A stretch of 42,267 nt of DNA from Deltaproteobacteria bacterium SM23_61 (GTDB taxonomy: Bacteria; Desulfobacterota; SM23-61), in the NCBI GenBank assembly GCA_001304105.1, contig LJUR01000023.1, positions 1 through 42,267 on the forward strand, given 5' to 3'. Within the stretch, counting starts at the first letter, position 1, and each line of letters begins with the position of its first letter. Below are positions 8,525 through 16,643 of this stretch, piece by piece. The notes beneath the pieces were generated by a model. That model did not search any database, was not told the origin of the DNA, and worked only from the letters and a program-made list of their open reading frames with translations. The position numbers and the translations under genes are program-made.

Positions 8525-8737
8525 ATGGCCAGAAGAACGATTTTCATTTCCGAGGATAATCCCGTTTCCCAGGTGATCGCCTGCTGCCCGCTCGCGATTC
8601 GTATCCTAGAAAGGCATCTGGGCGAGGAAATTTTTAAGAGGGATGATCTGGACCGGATCTCCCTGAAAGCGGCGGTGACCTTATGTAACAAAAAAATGCA
8701 GCCCCTCTTGATGGAGCTGAACCGGATCTGTATTTGA
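8525..8737 (+). CDS. Small DUF1858-like protein behind cooS
   Basis: This 70-residue protein starts at the base after the cooS stop, so it is almost certainly co-translated with CODH. Its pattern ('VSQVIACCPLAIRIL', then 'SLKAAV', then 'LLMELN') resembles the DUF1858 / hybrid-cluster-associated small domain, which is found alone or fused to Fe-S proteins and often has a redox-active Cys pair. Here two adjacent cysteines lie at about residues 20-21, with others at about 54 and 69. No experimentally defined role is known to me; a link to CODH assembly or protection is inferred only from the tight coupling. Confidence 0.6.
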   Translation: MARRTIFISEDNPVSQVIACCPLAIRILERHLGEEIFKRDDLDRISLKAAVTLCNKKMQPLLMELNRICI

Positions 8738-8749
8738 AGAAAAGGAAGA

Positions 8750-8794
8750 AGGCCGCCCGGCAGATCCCGGAAAGGAATCGGGTGCGGGCGGCCT
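8750..8794. terminator. GC-rich hairpin after the cooS operon
   Basis: Ten-base perfect inverted arms (aggccgcccg at 8750-8759 and cgggcggcct at 8785-8794) flank a 25-base loop between the small gene and the next radical SAM gene. No U-run follows the stem on the plus strand, so it may be a processing or stabilising hairpin rather than a true intrinsic terminator. Confidence 0.4.
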
Positions 8795-8845
8795 GGGTTG
8801 TTAAAAAAATGGAACCGGGCAAACTAAAAAATAGGAGATCAACCG

Positions 8846-9808
8846 ATGGCTGACGATCCAGCAAAAAGGAATCCCTCTTCTGGATGCGTTTTTGGGCCAG
8901 TCCCCTCACGACGCTTGGGAAGGTCCCTGGGAATCGACATGGTCCCCCTCAAGACCTGCACCTTCAACTGCATCTATTGCCAGCTCGGGCGGACTCCCTG
9001 CCAGACCTTGGACCGGAAGGAGTACGTGCCGGGAAGGCAGATCATAGGGGAATTGGAGGAAAAGCTGTCCAGCCTCTCCCCACCCCCCGACTATGTCACT
9101 TTTTCCGGCTCCGGCGAGCCCACCCTGAATTCAGAGATCGGCTGGGTCATACGGGAAATCAGCCGCCTTACAAAAATTCCCATCGCCGTATTGACCAACG
9201 GGTCCCTCCTTCACCTCGAAACGGTCCGCAATGCTTTGCAGGAAGCGGACTTGGTCATCCCAACCCTGGACGCCGCCAGTCCTCAGCTCTTTAAATTCAT
9301 CAACCGGCCTCATCATTCCCTGCGTTTCAGCCAGATCCTGAGCGGGTTGAAGGATTTCCGCAGAGAATTCGGGGGGCAGGTCTGGTTGCAAGTCATGCTG
9401 TGTTCAGGAATCAATGATGACCCCAAAGAAATCTCGAGGCTTCGGGAGATTCTTGATTCCGTCGGGCCTGACCGAATCCAGTTAAATACGGTGATCCGCC
9501 CCCCTGCGGAAGAATTTGTTTCTCCCCTCTCTCCCGGCCAGATGGAGAAAGTGAGGGACTTGTGGGGAAAGGGGGCCGAGATCATTCCCGATTTCCCGCA
9601 GCTGGGGGAATCCCCTGCCAGCCGCGTGCGGGATGCGGAAATCATCGACCTGCTGAAAAGAAGGCCCCGCACCGCGGAAGAGATTTCCCGCGCCCTCGGA
9701 TACAAACTGGAATCCGTTTCCCAATGCTTGGGTGAACTCTACCGGAGACACACAATCCACTACCGCATGTTTCAGAACCGCTGCTACTACGAAAAAAAGC
9801 CGGCCTGA
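8846..9808 (+). CDS. Radical SAM protein, COG0731-like, copy 1
   Basis: This 320-residue protein contains the radical SAM cluster motif CTFNCIYC (Cys38, Cys42, Cys45), preceded by the 'FGPVPSRRLGRSLG' stretch that marks a family distantly related to wyosine base-forming enzymes, and a 'GSGEPTLN' SAM-binding segment. A short C-terminal region (about residues 270-315) resembles a winged-helix domain. The ATG has a good ribosome-binding site (aggag, eight bases away). The reaction is unknown. A paralogue lies at 38671-39654. Position beside cooS suggests, without proof, a maturation or modification role. Confidence 0.85.
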   Translation: MADDPAKRNPSSGCVFGPVPSRRLGRSLGIDMVPLKTCTFNCIYCQLGRTPCQTLDRKEYVPGRQIIGELEEKLSSLSPPPDYVTFSGSGEPTLNSEIGWVIREISRLTKIPIAVLTNGSLLHLETVRNALQEADLVIPTLDAASPQLFKFINRPHHSLRFSQILSGLKDFRREFGGQVWLQVMLCSGINDDPKEISRLREILDSVGPDRIQLNTVIRPPAEEFVSPLSPGQMEKVRDLWGKGAEIIPDFPQLGESPASRVRDAEIIDLLKRRPRTAEEISRALGYKLESVSQCLGELYRRHTIHYRMFQNRCYYEKKPA

Positions 9809-10001
9809 GAAGAGTATTCCCATGCGCTGGAGGGGTTTCTCACGAATGAGCCGATCGGAGTCCCTTCCATTTGTAGTGAAAAAGAGTCTCCTCTCATTTC
9901 TTGAATCGGAAAAGCTTTTTTCAGCAGAACCAACCCAAGAGGTGGCAGCTTAGAATATGTAAGCCCGCGGCTATCCGGCAAAGAGCGGGAAGGCTGCAGA
10001 A

Positions 10002-11777
10002 GTGGATTCGACATTCGAGGTCCAAGGAATGGGCGGAAGGGAAAAGGAATTCGGTGAAAATGTGCTGAAAGGGATTGCCGCTTCTCCGGGAGTGGCCATG
10101 GGGAAAGTCTGCATTCATAAAGATATTTTTTCTCACATCACGGTTTTGCCCATTGAGGATCAGGAGATCGGGAATGAGATTCGTAGGGTCCAAAGGGCAG
10201 TCGAAGATATTGAAGAAGCGATCCGGAATGACCAGGAGATGATCCGAAAGAAGATCGGCCCGAAGGAAGCCGAAATCTTCTCCGCTCATCTATCCATCAT
10301 CGAAGATTCCCATTATCTGGCCGAGATTTTTGAAAGGATCGCCACCCAAAAGATCAAGGCCGAGGCGGCCGTGCTACTTCAAATTCGGAAATATGAGGAA
10401 GTATTTTCCAAAGTAGAGAATCCCTACCTGAAGGATCGCATTCTGGACATCCGGGATATTGGAACCCGATTATTGGAGTCCTTGATGGGCCCCCTGGATT
10501 TTGATTGCCCGTTCCAAGAGCCGGTGATCATAGCCGGTCTGGAATTGACGGCAAAAGATACCCTTCGTTTGAAAAAAGATCGGGTTTGGGCGTTTATTAC
10601 CGAACAGGGGGGAAAGGAATCCCACGCCGCCATTCTGGCCCGCGCCATGGGAATCCCGGCCGTCTTGGGGATGGAAGGTTTATTGTCCCGGATCGAGAAG
10701 GGGGACTTTTTGATTGTGGACGGAAACCTGGGTTTGATCGTGGTGAATCCCCCGGAAGAGATGATCCAGGAATATCATCAGGTCCAGGAAAAGATCAAAA
10801 TCCGCCGGGAGAATTTGCATCTTCTGATTTCCTCTCCGGCGGCGACCCTCGACGGCTGCCCTTTTAAACTCATGGCCAATATCGGCAATCTCCTTGACCT
10901 GGAATATGCCCTTCGTTACCAGGCGGATGGGATCGGCCTTTTTCGGACCGAGCTCCCTTTTATCATGGGCGAGCGATTTTTATCCGAAGAGGAGCAATTC
11001 GATCTTTATCGGACGGTCGTAGAAAAGATGAATCCCAAGGAAGTCACCATCCGGACGCTGGATTTGGGGGGGGATAAATTTCTGAAAATTCCTCATCCGG
11101 AAAGAAACCCCTTTTTGGGATACCGCTCCACACGTTTTTTCTTGAAAGAAAAAAGTCTCCTGCGGAGCCAATTGATGGCCATCATGAAAGCCAGCCGGTA
11201 CGGGAAAGTGAAAATCCTTTTTCCCATGGTCTGCGACATGGATGAAGTCAGGAACCTGGTCATATTGGCCAAAGAAACGGAAAGGGAGCTGCGGGCTCGA
11301 GGGGAAGATTTTCAAAAAGACATTCCCCTGGGGGTCATGGTGGAGGTTCCCTCCCTGGCGATCCTGGCTCACAAATTGATGAAAGAGGTGGATTTCGTGA
11401 GCATTGGGACCAACGACCTGGTTCAATTCACCCTGGCAGTGGACCGGGATAACGATTTGGTGAGCCATCTGTACCAGCCCCTTCATCTCTCTGTGCTTTA
11501 CCTTATAAGAAATGTAGTTGACGCCGGAAGGGCCCATGGGAAAAGCGTTTCCATCTGCGGAGAGATGGCCGGGAATCCGATTTTTTTCCCCCTCCTATTC
11601 GGGCTGGGTCTCCGGGAATTCAGCGTGTCCCCTATGGCCATCCTGGAGGTCAAAGAAGCGGCCAAGAAGGTAAGTGAGAAAAAGGCTTGCGAGGTGGCCC
11701 GGAAAGCCTTGGATATGGATTCTCCGCGAGAAATCGCGCAGTTTTTAGAGGCCTCCTCTCTTTCCGAACGCATCTAA
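10002..11777 (+). CDS. ptsI: PEP-protein phosphotransferase (PTS enzyme I)
   Basis: This approximately 591-residue protein is a complete enzyme I, which transfers phosphate from phosphoenolpyruvate to HPr. The N-terminal part has the HPr-binding and swivelling domains with the phospho-histidine in 'GGKESHAAILAR' (His208 counted from 10002). The C-terminal PEP-binding barrel has 'GIGLFRTE', 'TLDLGGDK', 'GTNDLVQFTLAVDRD' and the acidic Cys519 in 'SICGEMAGNP'. There is no GAF domain, so it is not the nitrogen-type PtsP. The GTG at 10002 is a guess: an ATG at 10029 or a GTG nearer 'LKGIAASPG' is also possible. No HPr or sugar permease gene is nearby, and its place between cooS and cooC is unusual. 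Confidence 0.9.
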   Translation: MDSTFEVQGMGGREKEFGENVLKGIAASPGVAMGKVCIHKDIFSHITVLPIEDQEIGNEIRRVQRAVEDIEEAIRNDQEMIRKKIGPKEAEIFSAHLSIIEDSHYLAEIFERIATQKIKAEAAVLLQIRKYEEVFSKVENPYLKDRILDIRDIGTRLLESLMGPLDFDCPFQEPVIIAGLELTAKDTLRLKKDRVWAFITEQGGKESHAAILARAMGIPAVLGMEGLLSRIEKGDFLIVDGNLGLIVVNPPEEMIQEYHQVQEKIKIRRENLHLLISSPAATLDGCPFKLMANIGNLLDLEYALRYQADGIGLFRTELPFIMGERFLSEEEQFDLYRTVVEKMNPKEVTIRTLDLGGDKFLKIPHPERNPFLGYRSTRFFLKEKSLLRSQLMAIMKASRYGKVKILFPMVCDMDEVRNLVILAKETERELRARGEDFQKDIPLGVMVEVPSLAILAHKLMKEVDFVSIGTNDLVQFTLAVDRDNDLVSHLYQPLHLSVLYLIRNVVDAGRAHGKSVSICGEMAGNPIFFPLLFGLGLREFSVSPMAILEVKEAAKKVSEKKACEVARKALDMDSPREIAQFLEASSLSERI

Positions 11778-11802
11778 TCGTTTTTTAGGGAAGGAGAAAT
11801 CG

Positions 11803-11901
11803 ATGGGAAATAAAGAAGAACATGAAAAGAAACTTGTGGCCCCGGGGGGGAGAAATCATATCCCTGGGATAGACGGTACGGCAACGGAGGATTCCCTGTG
11901 A
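11803..11901 (+). CDS. Possible 32-residue peptide
   Basis: A short reading frame (33 codons including the stop) begins with ATG seven bases after 'aaggag', a good ribosome-binding site, in the 208-base gap between ptsI and cooC. The product is hydrophilic and acidic/basic ('MGNKEEHEKK' start) without recognisable motifs, and may be a remnant or a leader. Support is limited to the start signals. Confidence 0.25.
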   Translation: MGNKEEHEKKLVAPGGRNHIPGIDGTATEDSL

Positions 11902-11985
11902 GGATTACAGGAGGAAACCGGGCACTCGGAGAAGTTGGACGGTAATCTGCTCTGATCCAGAACCCGGGTTATTCAAGGAAGGAAG

Positions 11986-12774
11986 ATGAAAATTTCAATC
12001 TGCGGAAAAGGAGGCAGTGGAAAGAGTGTCGTCACCGCGCTTTTGGCTTTGGGCTTGAAAAGCAAAGGGTACCGCGTTCTGGTTGTCGATTCAGATGAGT
12101 CCAACTCCGGACTCTTCCGTCTCCTGGGCTTCCATAGCCCCCCCACCCCGATCATACAGATGGTAGGGGGCAAAAAAAGCCTCAAGGAAAGAATGGCGGT
12201 TAAAAATTCAGGCCCAGAGGCGGAATCCAAGAGGGAAATTCTGAAAGAGGACCGCATCGGCCTAAACGACCTCCCGCTCCGGTATAGGATGGGGAACGAC
12301 AATCTCCTCCTGGTGAGTATCGGGAAAATCCTTCAATCCCTCGAAGGTTGCGCTTGTCCCATGGGGATTCTATGCCGGGAGTTTCTGAAAAAAATTGATC
12401 TCGGCACGAAAGAGGTGGCCCTCATAGATATGGAGGCGGGAGTGGAGCATTTTGGCCGGGGAATTGAGACCAGTATCGACGGGGTGCTGGTGGTGGTTGA
12501 ACCTTCTCTGGAATCTTTGGAGCTGGCTGCGAGGGTCAAGACCTTGGCCGATGAGGCAGGAGTAAAGAAGGCCTGGACCCTTCTCAATAAGATAACCTCG
12601 GAAGATTTAGCCTTGACCTTGAAGGGGGAACTCAAGAAAAGAGGGCTGACAGCGATAGGTCAAGTCCCCTATGATCCAGAAATTTTTAAGGCCTGTCTGG
12701 AGGGCTCTGGATTACGCGGGGAGATGGCTGCCAAAGAAATGGATGGGGTAATCGATCAGTTGATCGCCCGCTAA
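11986..12774 (+). CDS. cooC: CODH nickel-insertion ATPase CooC
   Basis: This 262-residue MinD/SIMIBI-type ATPase is the CODH accessory protein that supports nickel insertion into the C cluster. It begins with the deviant Walker A motif GKGGSGKS (residues 7-14), and has a CACP motif at Cys122 and Cys124, matching the metal-binding CxC of characterised CooC dimers. The segment 'VALIDMEAGVEHFGRG' corresponds to the conserved Walker B-like region of the family. The ATG has the ribosome-binding site 'aaggaagg'. It is followed by cooT and a NifU-like scaffold, forming a metal-centre assembly group. Confidence 0.95.
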   Translation: MKISICGKGGSGKSVVTALLALGLKSKGYRVLVVDSDESNSGLFRLLGFHSPPTPIIQMVGGKKSLKERMAVKNSGPEAESKREILKEDRIGLNDLPLRYRMGNDNLLLVSIGKILQSLEGCACPMGILCREFLKKIDLGTKEVALIDMEAGVEHFGRGIETSIDGVLVVVEPSLESLELAARVKTLADEAGVKKAWTLLNKITSEDLALTLKGELKKRGLTAIGQVPYDPEIFKACLEGSGLRGEMAAKEMDGVIDQLIAR

Positions 12775-12790
12775 GGGCCGGGAGGTGCAG

Positions 12791-12982
12791 ATGTGTTTAG
12801 CCGTCGTGTATGTGGATCGCGGGGACGGAAAAAAGGAAGCCATGCAGGACGTCATCCGCATGGAAGCAGAAAATAGCGGCTATCGATTGGTGAGCCTATT
12901 GGGGGAAGAAAAATTTGTCGAAGGTCAGCTAAAGGTCGTTGATTTTTTTAAAGAACATTTTGTGCTGATTGAAGCAGAATAA
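12791..12982 (+). CDS. cooT: CooT-family nickel-binding protein
   Basis: This 63-residue protein matches CooT, a small homodimeric protein that binds nickel for CODH maturation through the cysteine at position 2. The start 'MCLAVVY' fits the family's 'MC.A' N-terminus; an in-frame ATG six bases upstream would displace the Cys, so I start at 12791, which also has good spacing to 'ggaggt'. The ending 'DFFKEHFVLIEAE' has the family pattern of a final beta strand. It lies 16 bases after cooC, which strongly supports the identification. Confidence 0.88.
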   Translation: MCLAVVYVDRGDGKKEAMQDVIRMEAENSGYRLVSLLGEEKFVEGQLKVVDFFKEHFVLIEAE

Positions 12983-12996
12983 TTCCGGAAACAATC

Positions 12997-13455
12997 ATGG
13001 CATCGGAGATGGATCAGCTCGCCGAAGAGCTTGAGAAAGAGGTCTGGGCGTCTTATACGGAAGCAGTCAGGGACCATGCGAAGAATCCGCGCAACGCGGG
13101 GAGTATGCCGAATGCCGACGGCTTCGCCGTGGTTACGGGACCGTGCGGCGATACGATGAAAATCTGGCTTCGGGTGAAAGAGAAAGTGATCAGGCAGGCC
13201 ACTTTCTGGACGGATGGGTGCGGCCCCTCGATCGCTTCCGGAAGTATGGTTACCGAACTGGCCAAAGGGAAAAGCATCCCGGGGGTCATGAGAATCGCCC
13301 ACAAGGATGTGCTGGAGGCATTGGGAGGGCTGCCGGAAGAGAGCCGGCATTGCGCCCTGCTGGCGGCCGACACCTTGAAGGAGGCGGTGAAAGACTACCT
13401 CGCCTATCAGAACGAACCCTGGAAGCAAGCCTACAGGAAGCGTGGAACCGGTTAA
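12997..13455 (+). CDS. NifU/IscU-like Fe-S cluster scaffold
   Basis: This 152-residue protein has the IscU/NifU N-terminal fold with the three scaffold cysteines at Cys50 (GPCGD), Cys75 (DGCG) and Cys119 (RHCALLA). The family assembles Fe-S clusters and transfers them to target proteins. No cysteine desulfurase gene is adjacent. It begins 14 bases after cooT, so it probably serves cluster assembly of CODH or of the MetV/MetF proteins that follow. The first ATG (MASEMDQL) leaves a short helical N-terminal extension; no strong ribosome-binding site is seen. Confidence 0.88.
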   Translation: MASEMDQLAEELEKEVWASYTEAVRDHAKNPRNAGSMPNADGFAVVTGPCGDTMKIWLRVKEKVIRQATFWTDGCGPSIASGSMVTELAKGKSIPGVMRIAHKDVLEALGGLPEESRHCALLAADTLKEAVKDYLAYQNEPWKQAYRKRGTG

Positions 13456-13570
13456 GAATGAAGGATCCATTGAGTTTTTTTGCCATTCCTCCGAAACCAG
13501 GAAGCCGGTGGCTTAGAAAGCAATTCTCATGACGAATCGCTCAATTTAAGGAAAATGGGGAGGGTTGAGG

Positions 13571-14314
13571 ATGCATGCAACAATTCAGAAACCGATCGAG
13601 GAAATCTTAACCTGTTTCAAGAAGGGGGAAAGGGTATTTGTTGTGGGATGTGGCAATTGTGCAGAGAAATGCCATTCGGGCGGGGTCCCGGAGACCAAAG
13701 GGATGGCCGAGCGACTCATGCGCAGAGGGGTTCAGGTAGCCGGATGGGCATGCACAAACAGCGGGGTGAGTCTATGCAAGCTGGTCGTTACCCGGAAGAT
13801 GTTGATGGAGGAGCATAAATCGGAAGTTGCGCAGACAGATTCCTTCCTGGTGCTTGCCTGCGGTCAAGGGATCCATACGGTAATCGATGCCACCGATGGC
13901 GGAACGGTTCACGTGGGCTGCGACACCATTTTTGGGGGGGAAACCATTTCCGATGATTTTATTACCGAGTATTGCTCCCTCTGCGGGGAATGCATCGTTG
14001 AATCCACGGGGGGACTATGCCCGGTCACCCTTTGCGCCAAGAGCCTGCTGAACGGACCCTGCGGGGGTGCGAAAAACGGGAAATGCGAAGTGGATAAAAA
14101 TCGAGACTGTGGATGGCAGCTGATCTATGATCGGCTCAACGCATTGGGGCGAGTCGATCAGATGAAAAAGTACCTGGCCCCCAAAAGGAATTCCAAGTGG
14201 AGCCGTCCCCGTTCGCTCAGCGTCCAAAGCGAGGTGGCGACGTTTAAATCCTTGGCCGGCGAATGCAAGGTTTTCAATACGGACCTTCCCAATCCACCCA
14301 CGGGAAAGGAGTGA
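13571..14314 (+). CDS. metV: MetV, zinc/Fe-S partner of methylene-THF reductase
   Basis: This 247-residue cysteine-rich protein matches the methylenetetrahydrofolate reductase C-terminal (MetV) family. Visible features are 'GCGNCAEKCHSGG' near residues 27-39, 'YCSLCGECIVESTGGLCPVTLCAKSLLNGPCGG' region cysteines near residues 135-170 and 'KCEVDKNRDCGW'. In acetogens and related anaerobes MetV forms a complex with MetF and carries metal sites linked to electron supply. The ATG at 13571 follows a GGAGG sequence; a TTG two codons upstream is less likely. It ends three bases before metF, confirming the pair. Confidence 0.92.
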   Translation: MHATIQKPIEEILTCFKKGERVFVVGCGNCAEKCHSGGVPETKGMAERLMRRGVQVAGWACTNSGVSLCKLVVTRKMLMEEHKSEVAQTDSFLVLACGQGIHTVIDATDGGTVHVGCDTIFGGETISDDFITEYCSLCGECIVESTGGLCPVTLCAKSLLNGPCGGAKNGKCEVDKNRDCGWQLIYDRLNALGRVDQMKKYLAPKRNSKWSRPRSLSVQSEVATFKSLAGECKVFNTDLPNPPTGKE

Positions 14315-14317
14315 ACG

Positions 14318-15196
14318 ATGAGCAAACTCGCGCAGGCCCTGGAAAGCCGAAAATTCGTCGTCACGGGAGAGATCGGCCCCCCGAAAGGAGTGGATTTGGG
14401 GAAATGCCTCACGGATGCCGATCATTTGCGGAATAAGGTGACGGCCATCAATGTCACGGATTTGCAGAGCGCCGTGATGCGGGTTGGCTCCATGGCCGTC
14501 TGCGCAAAGTTAATCGAGAAAGGTTTGGAGCCAATTTATCAGCTTACTTGTCGCGACCGGAATCGGCTCGCGCTCCAGTCAGACCTGCTCAGCGCATGGG
14601 TGCTGGGGATTCAAAATGTGCTTTGCCTCTCCGGAGACCACCCCAGCCTGGGGGATCACATCGATGCCAAGGCCGTTTTCGACCTGGATTCCGTGCAACT
14701 TCTCAAAGCCGTCGCCCTCCTCAAAGACGGGAAGGATATGGCGGATCATGAACTGGAAGGAAAGCCAGATTTCTTTTCCGGCGCGGTGGTGAACCCAGGC
14801 ACAGACGCGTTGGAGCCTCAGCTGATCAAAATGGAAAAGAAAATTGAGGCCGGAGCCAAATTCTTCCAGACCCAGGCCATTTATGAACCGGAGAAATTTG
14901 AGCATTTTATGAATCGGGTGCAGAAATATGGGGTGCCGGTGATGGCTGGAATCGTAGTGCTCAAGAGCGCGGGAATGGCGCGATTTATGAACGCCAATGT
15001 GGCCGGGATTACAGTTCCTGAAAGCATGATCGAAGAGATGGCAAAAACAAAAGTGGAGAACCGGAAGGAAAAGGCCGTAGAAATCGCTGCCCGAATTATA
15101 AGACAGATAAAACCGTTCTGCCAGGGAGTTCATATTATGCCCCTGGGGTGGGACGAGCTTGTACCCAAGATCATTGAAGAAGCCGATCTTGATTGA
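14318..15196 (+). CDS. metF: Methylenetetrahydrofolate reductase
   Basis: This 292-residue TIM-barrel protein is the flavoenzyme that reduces 5,10-methylene-THF to 5-methyl-THF, the last step of the Wood-Ljungdahl methyl branch. Family motifs include 'VTGEIGPPKG', 'AINVTDLQSA', the folate-binding 'LTCRDRNR', 'LCLSGDHP' and 'FFQTQAIYE'. It directly follows metV, the arrangement of the MetVF type, which lacks its own NAD(P)H site. The ribosome-binding site is 'aaagga' at the end of metV. Together with the upstream cooS it points to C1-folate metabolism. Confidence 0.94.
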   Translation: MSKLAQALESRKFVVTGEIGPPKGVDLGKCLTDADHLRNKVTAINVTDLQSAVMRVGSMAVCAKLIEKGLEPIYQLTCRDRNRLALQSDLLSAWVLGIQNVLCLSGDHPSLGDHIDAKAVFDLDSVQLLKAVALLKDGKDMADHELEGKPDFFSGAVVNPGTDALEPQLIKMEKKIEAGAKFFQTQAIYEPEKFEHFMNRVQKYGVPVMAGIVVLKSAGMARFMNANVAGITVPESMIEEMAKTKVENRKEKAVEIAARIIRQIKPFCQGVHIMPLGWDELVPKIIEEADLD

Positions 15197-15263
15197 TCAA
15201 ATTACAGGTCTCAAGGAAAGGGGCCGCTTTGCTTCGGACCGCTTTGCGAGGTGAAGAGCGAAG

Positions 15264-15677
15264 ATGAAAAACTATTACCAGGTTCTCGGAATTGATCAAG
15301 GCGCCAGCCAGGAAGAAATTAAAAAAGCCTTTCGCCGATTGGCTTCTCTCTATCACCCCGACCATAACCCGCAGAACCCCGGGGAAGCGGAAGAAAAATT
15401 CAAGGGGATCAACCAGGCCTATGAAGTGCTCAGCGATGGAGCCAGGCGGCGGCAGTATGATCGTCTAATCCAGCAGCGCAGACAACGGGGCAGAGAAGTA
15501 CCCAGGGGGGATTTCCGGGATTGGGGTTTTGCCCATGGCGATATCCTGGAAGAGCTGCTGAGAGCCTTTGCCGCCCGGAGCACGACCGCTGATGGAGTTC
15601 CGAAGTCAAGGCCCTGGGGATGCGGCCGGGGACGCGGCCGCCGCTGCCGCCGGTTTTATTCCGATGGTGAAACCTGA
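15264..15677 (+). CDS. J-domain (DnaJ-like) protein
   Basis: This 137-residue protein has a complete N-terminal J domain (residues 1-70) with the HPD motif ('YHPDHNP') and the '[10 protein letters not shown]' helix; the rest is a short, basic, Gly/Arg-rich tail ending in a CGRGRGRRC stretch. J domains stimulate DnaK ATPase and direct it to clients. No zinc-finger or client-binding domain of full DnaJ is present, so it is a specialised co-chaperone. It follows metF after 67 bases and may assist folding or metal loading of the neighbouring enzymes. Confidence 0.85.
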   Translation: MKNYYQVLGIDQGASQEEIKKAFRRLASLYHPDHNPQNPGEAEEKFKGINQAYEVLSDGARRRQYDRLIQQRRQRGREVPRGDFRDWGFAHGDILEELLRAFAARSTTADGVPKSRPWGCGRGRGRRCRRFYSDGET

Positions 15678-15713
15678 TGCGGGATTTCCTGCGCTTATCG
15701 TTCCAGCGAAGGA

Positions 15714-16580
15714 ATGATGCCCATGCCGATTCGAATCAACAAGCAGTCTTTCCTGAAGAGCATTATTTTGGCCGCGATGGTGTTTTGTCCGGAAGGAAGC
15801 GGGCTTTTTTCATCCGGGATGGAGGGTCAAACCAGGCAGGTGTTTGCCCGCATGAGAAGCGATCAAGCAATGAGAATAACCATCGTTTACGATAACAACC
15901 CCTATGATCCCAGGCTTCGGTCTGATTGGGGCTTTTCCTGCGTAATAAATCTCGGCGAGAGGACCCTTCTATTCGATACGGGGGGCGATGGGGAAATTCT
16001 CCTTGAAAATATGAAGAGGCTGGGGATAAACCCGAAAAAAATTTCTGCGGTGTTTCTGTCCCACATTCACGGCGATCATGTGGGTGGGCTGCCGGCATTT
16101 TTGGGGCAGAACAGCAAAGTGGCGGTCTACGTGCCTGCCTCCTTTCCCTCCCGTTTAAAAGAGGAAATCCGGTATCGGGGGGCCACGCTGGAAGAAGTAC
16201 GCCAGGCCGGGGAGGTTTTCCCCGGAGTTTTCACCACCGGAGAGCTCGATGGAGGCATTAAAGAACAGTCGTTAGTCCTGCGATCTCCCCGCGGCCTGGT
16301 GGTGATAACTGGCTGCGCGCACCCCGGAATCGTCAACGTTGTTCGCAAAGCCAAAGAGATTGGCCAAGACAGGCTGCACCTGGTCCTGGGAGGGTTCCAT
16401 CTGGGCGGGGCAACGAATTCGGCCGTAGAGGGGATCATAGAAATTTTTCTGAAATTGGGAGTAAAAAAAGTTGCCCCTTGCCATTGCAGTGGAGACCGAG
16501 CGAGAAAATTGTTTGAAAAGCACTTCGGCTCTTCTTACATTCCCTCCGGAGTAGGCAAAGAGTTCAGAATTGTGGAGTAG
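15714..16580 (+). CDS. MBL-fold metallo-hydrolase with N-terminal signal-like segment
   Basis: This 288-residue protein has a metallo-beta-lactamase fold: 'LFDTGG', the metal-binding HIHGDHVGG motif, 'TGCAHPG', and late 'GGFHLGG' and 'APCHCSG' histidines. The pattern resembles the family related to the RFA-P/dihydropterin-type hydrolases. The first about 45 residues include a hydrophobic stretch ('SIILAAMVF') that may be a signal peptide, although family similarity starts near 'MRITIVYDNN'. Starts at 15714, 15723 or 15870 are all possible. Substrate unknown. A shorter frame overlapping its start (15677-15895) is not supported. Confidence 0.82.
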   Translation: MMPMPIRINKQSFLKSIILAAMVFCPEGSGLFSSGMEGQTRQVFARMRSDQAMRITIVYDNNPYDPRLRSDWGFSCVINLGERTLLFDTGGDGEILLENMKRLGINPKKISAVFLSHIHGDHVGGLPAFLGQNSKVAVYVPASFPSRLKEEIRYRGATLEEVRQAGEVFPGVFTTGELDGGIKEQSLVLRSPRGLVVITGCAHPGIVNVVRKAKEIGQDRLHLVLGGFHLGGATNSAVEGIIEIFLKLGVKKVAPCHCSGDRARKLFEKHFGSSYIPSGVGKEFRIVE

Positions 16581-16643
16581 AGCCAGACCATACTGAGGCG
16601 GCCTGCGGCGGTATTGCCCGGGAACCCGTGCGGAGGAGGAGAA

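Noticed and set aside
15677-15895. 72-codon frame starting at the J-domain gene stop (TGATG)
   Set aside because: Overlaps the start of the metallo-hydrolase in another frame and encodes no recognisable sequence.
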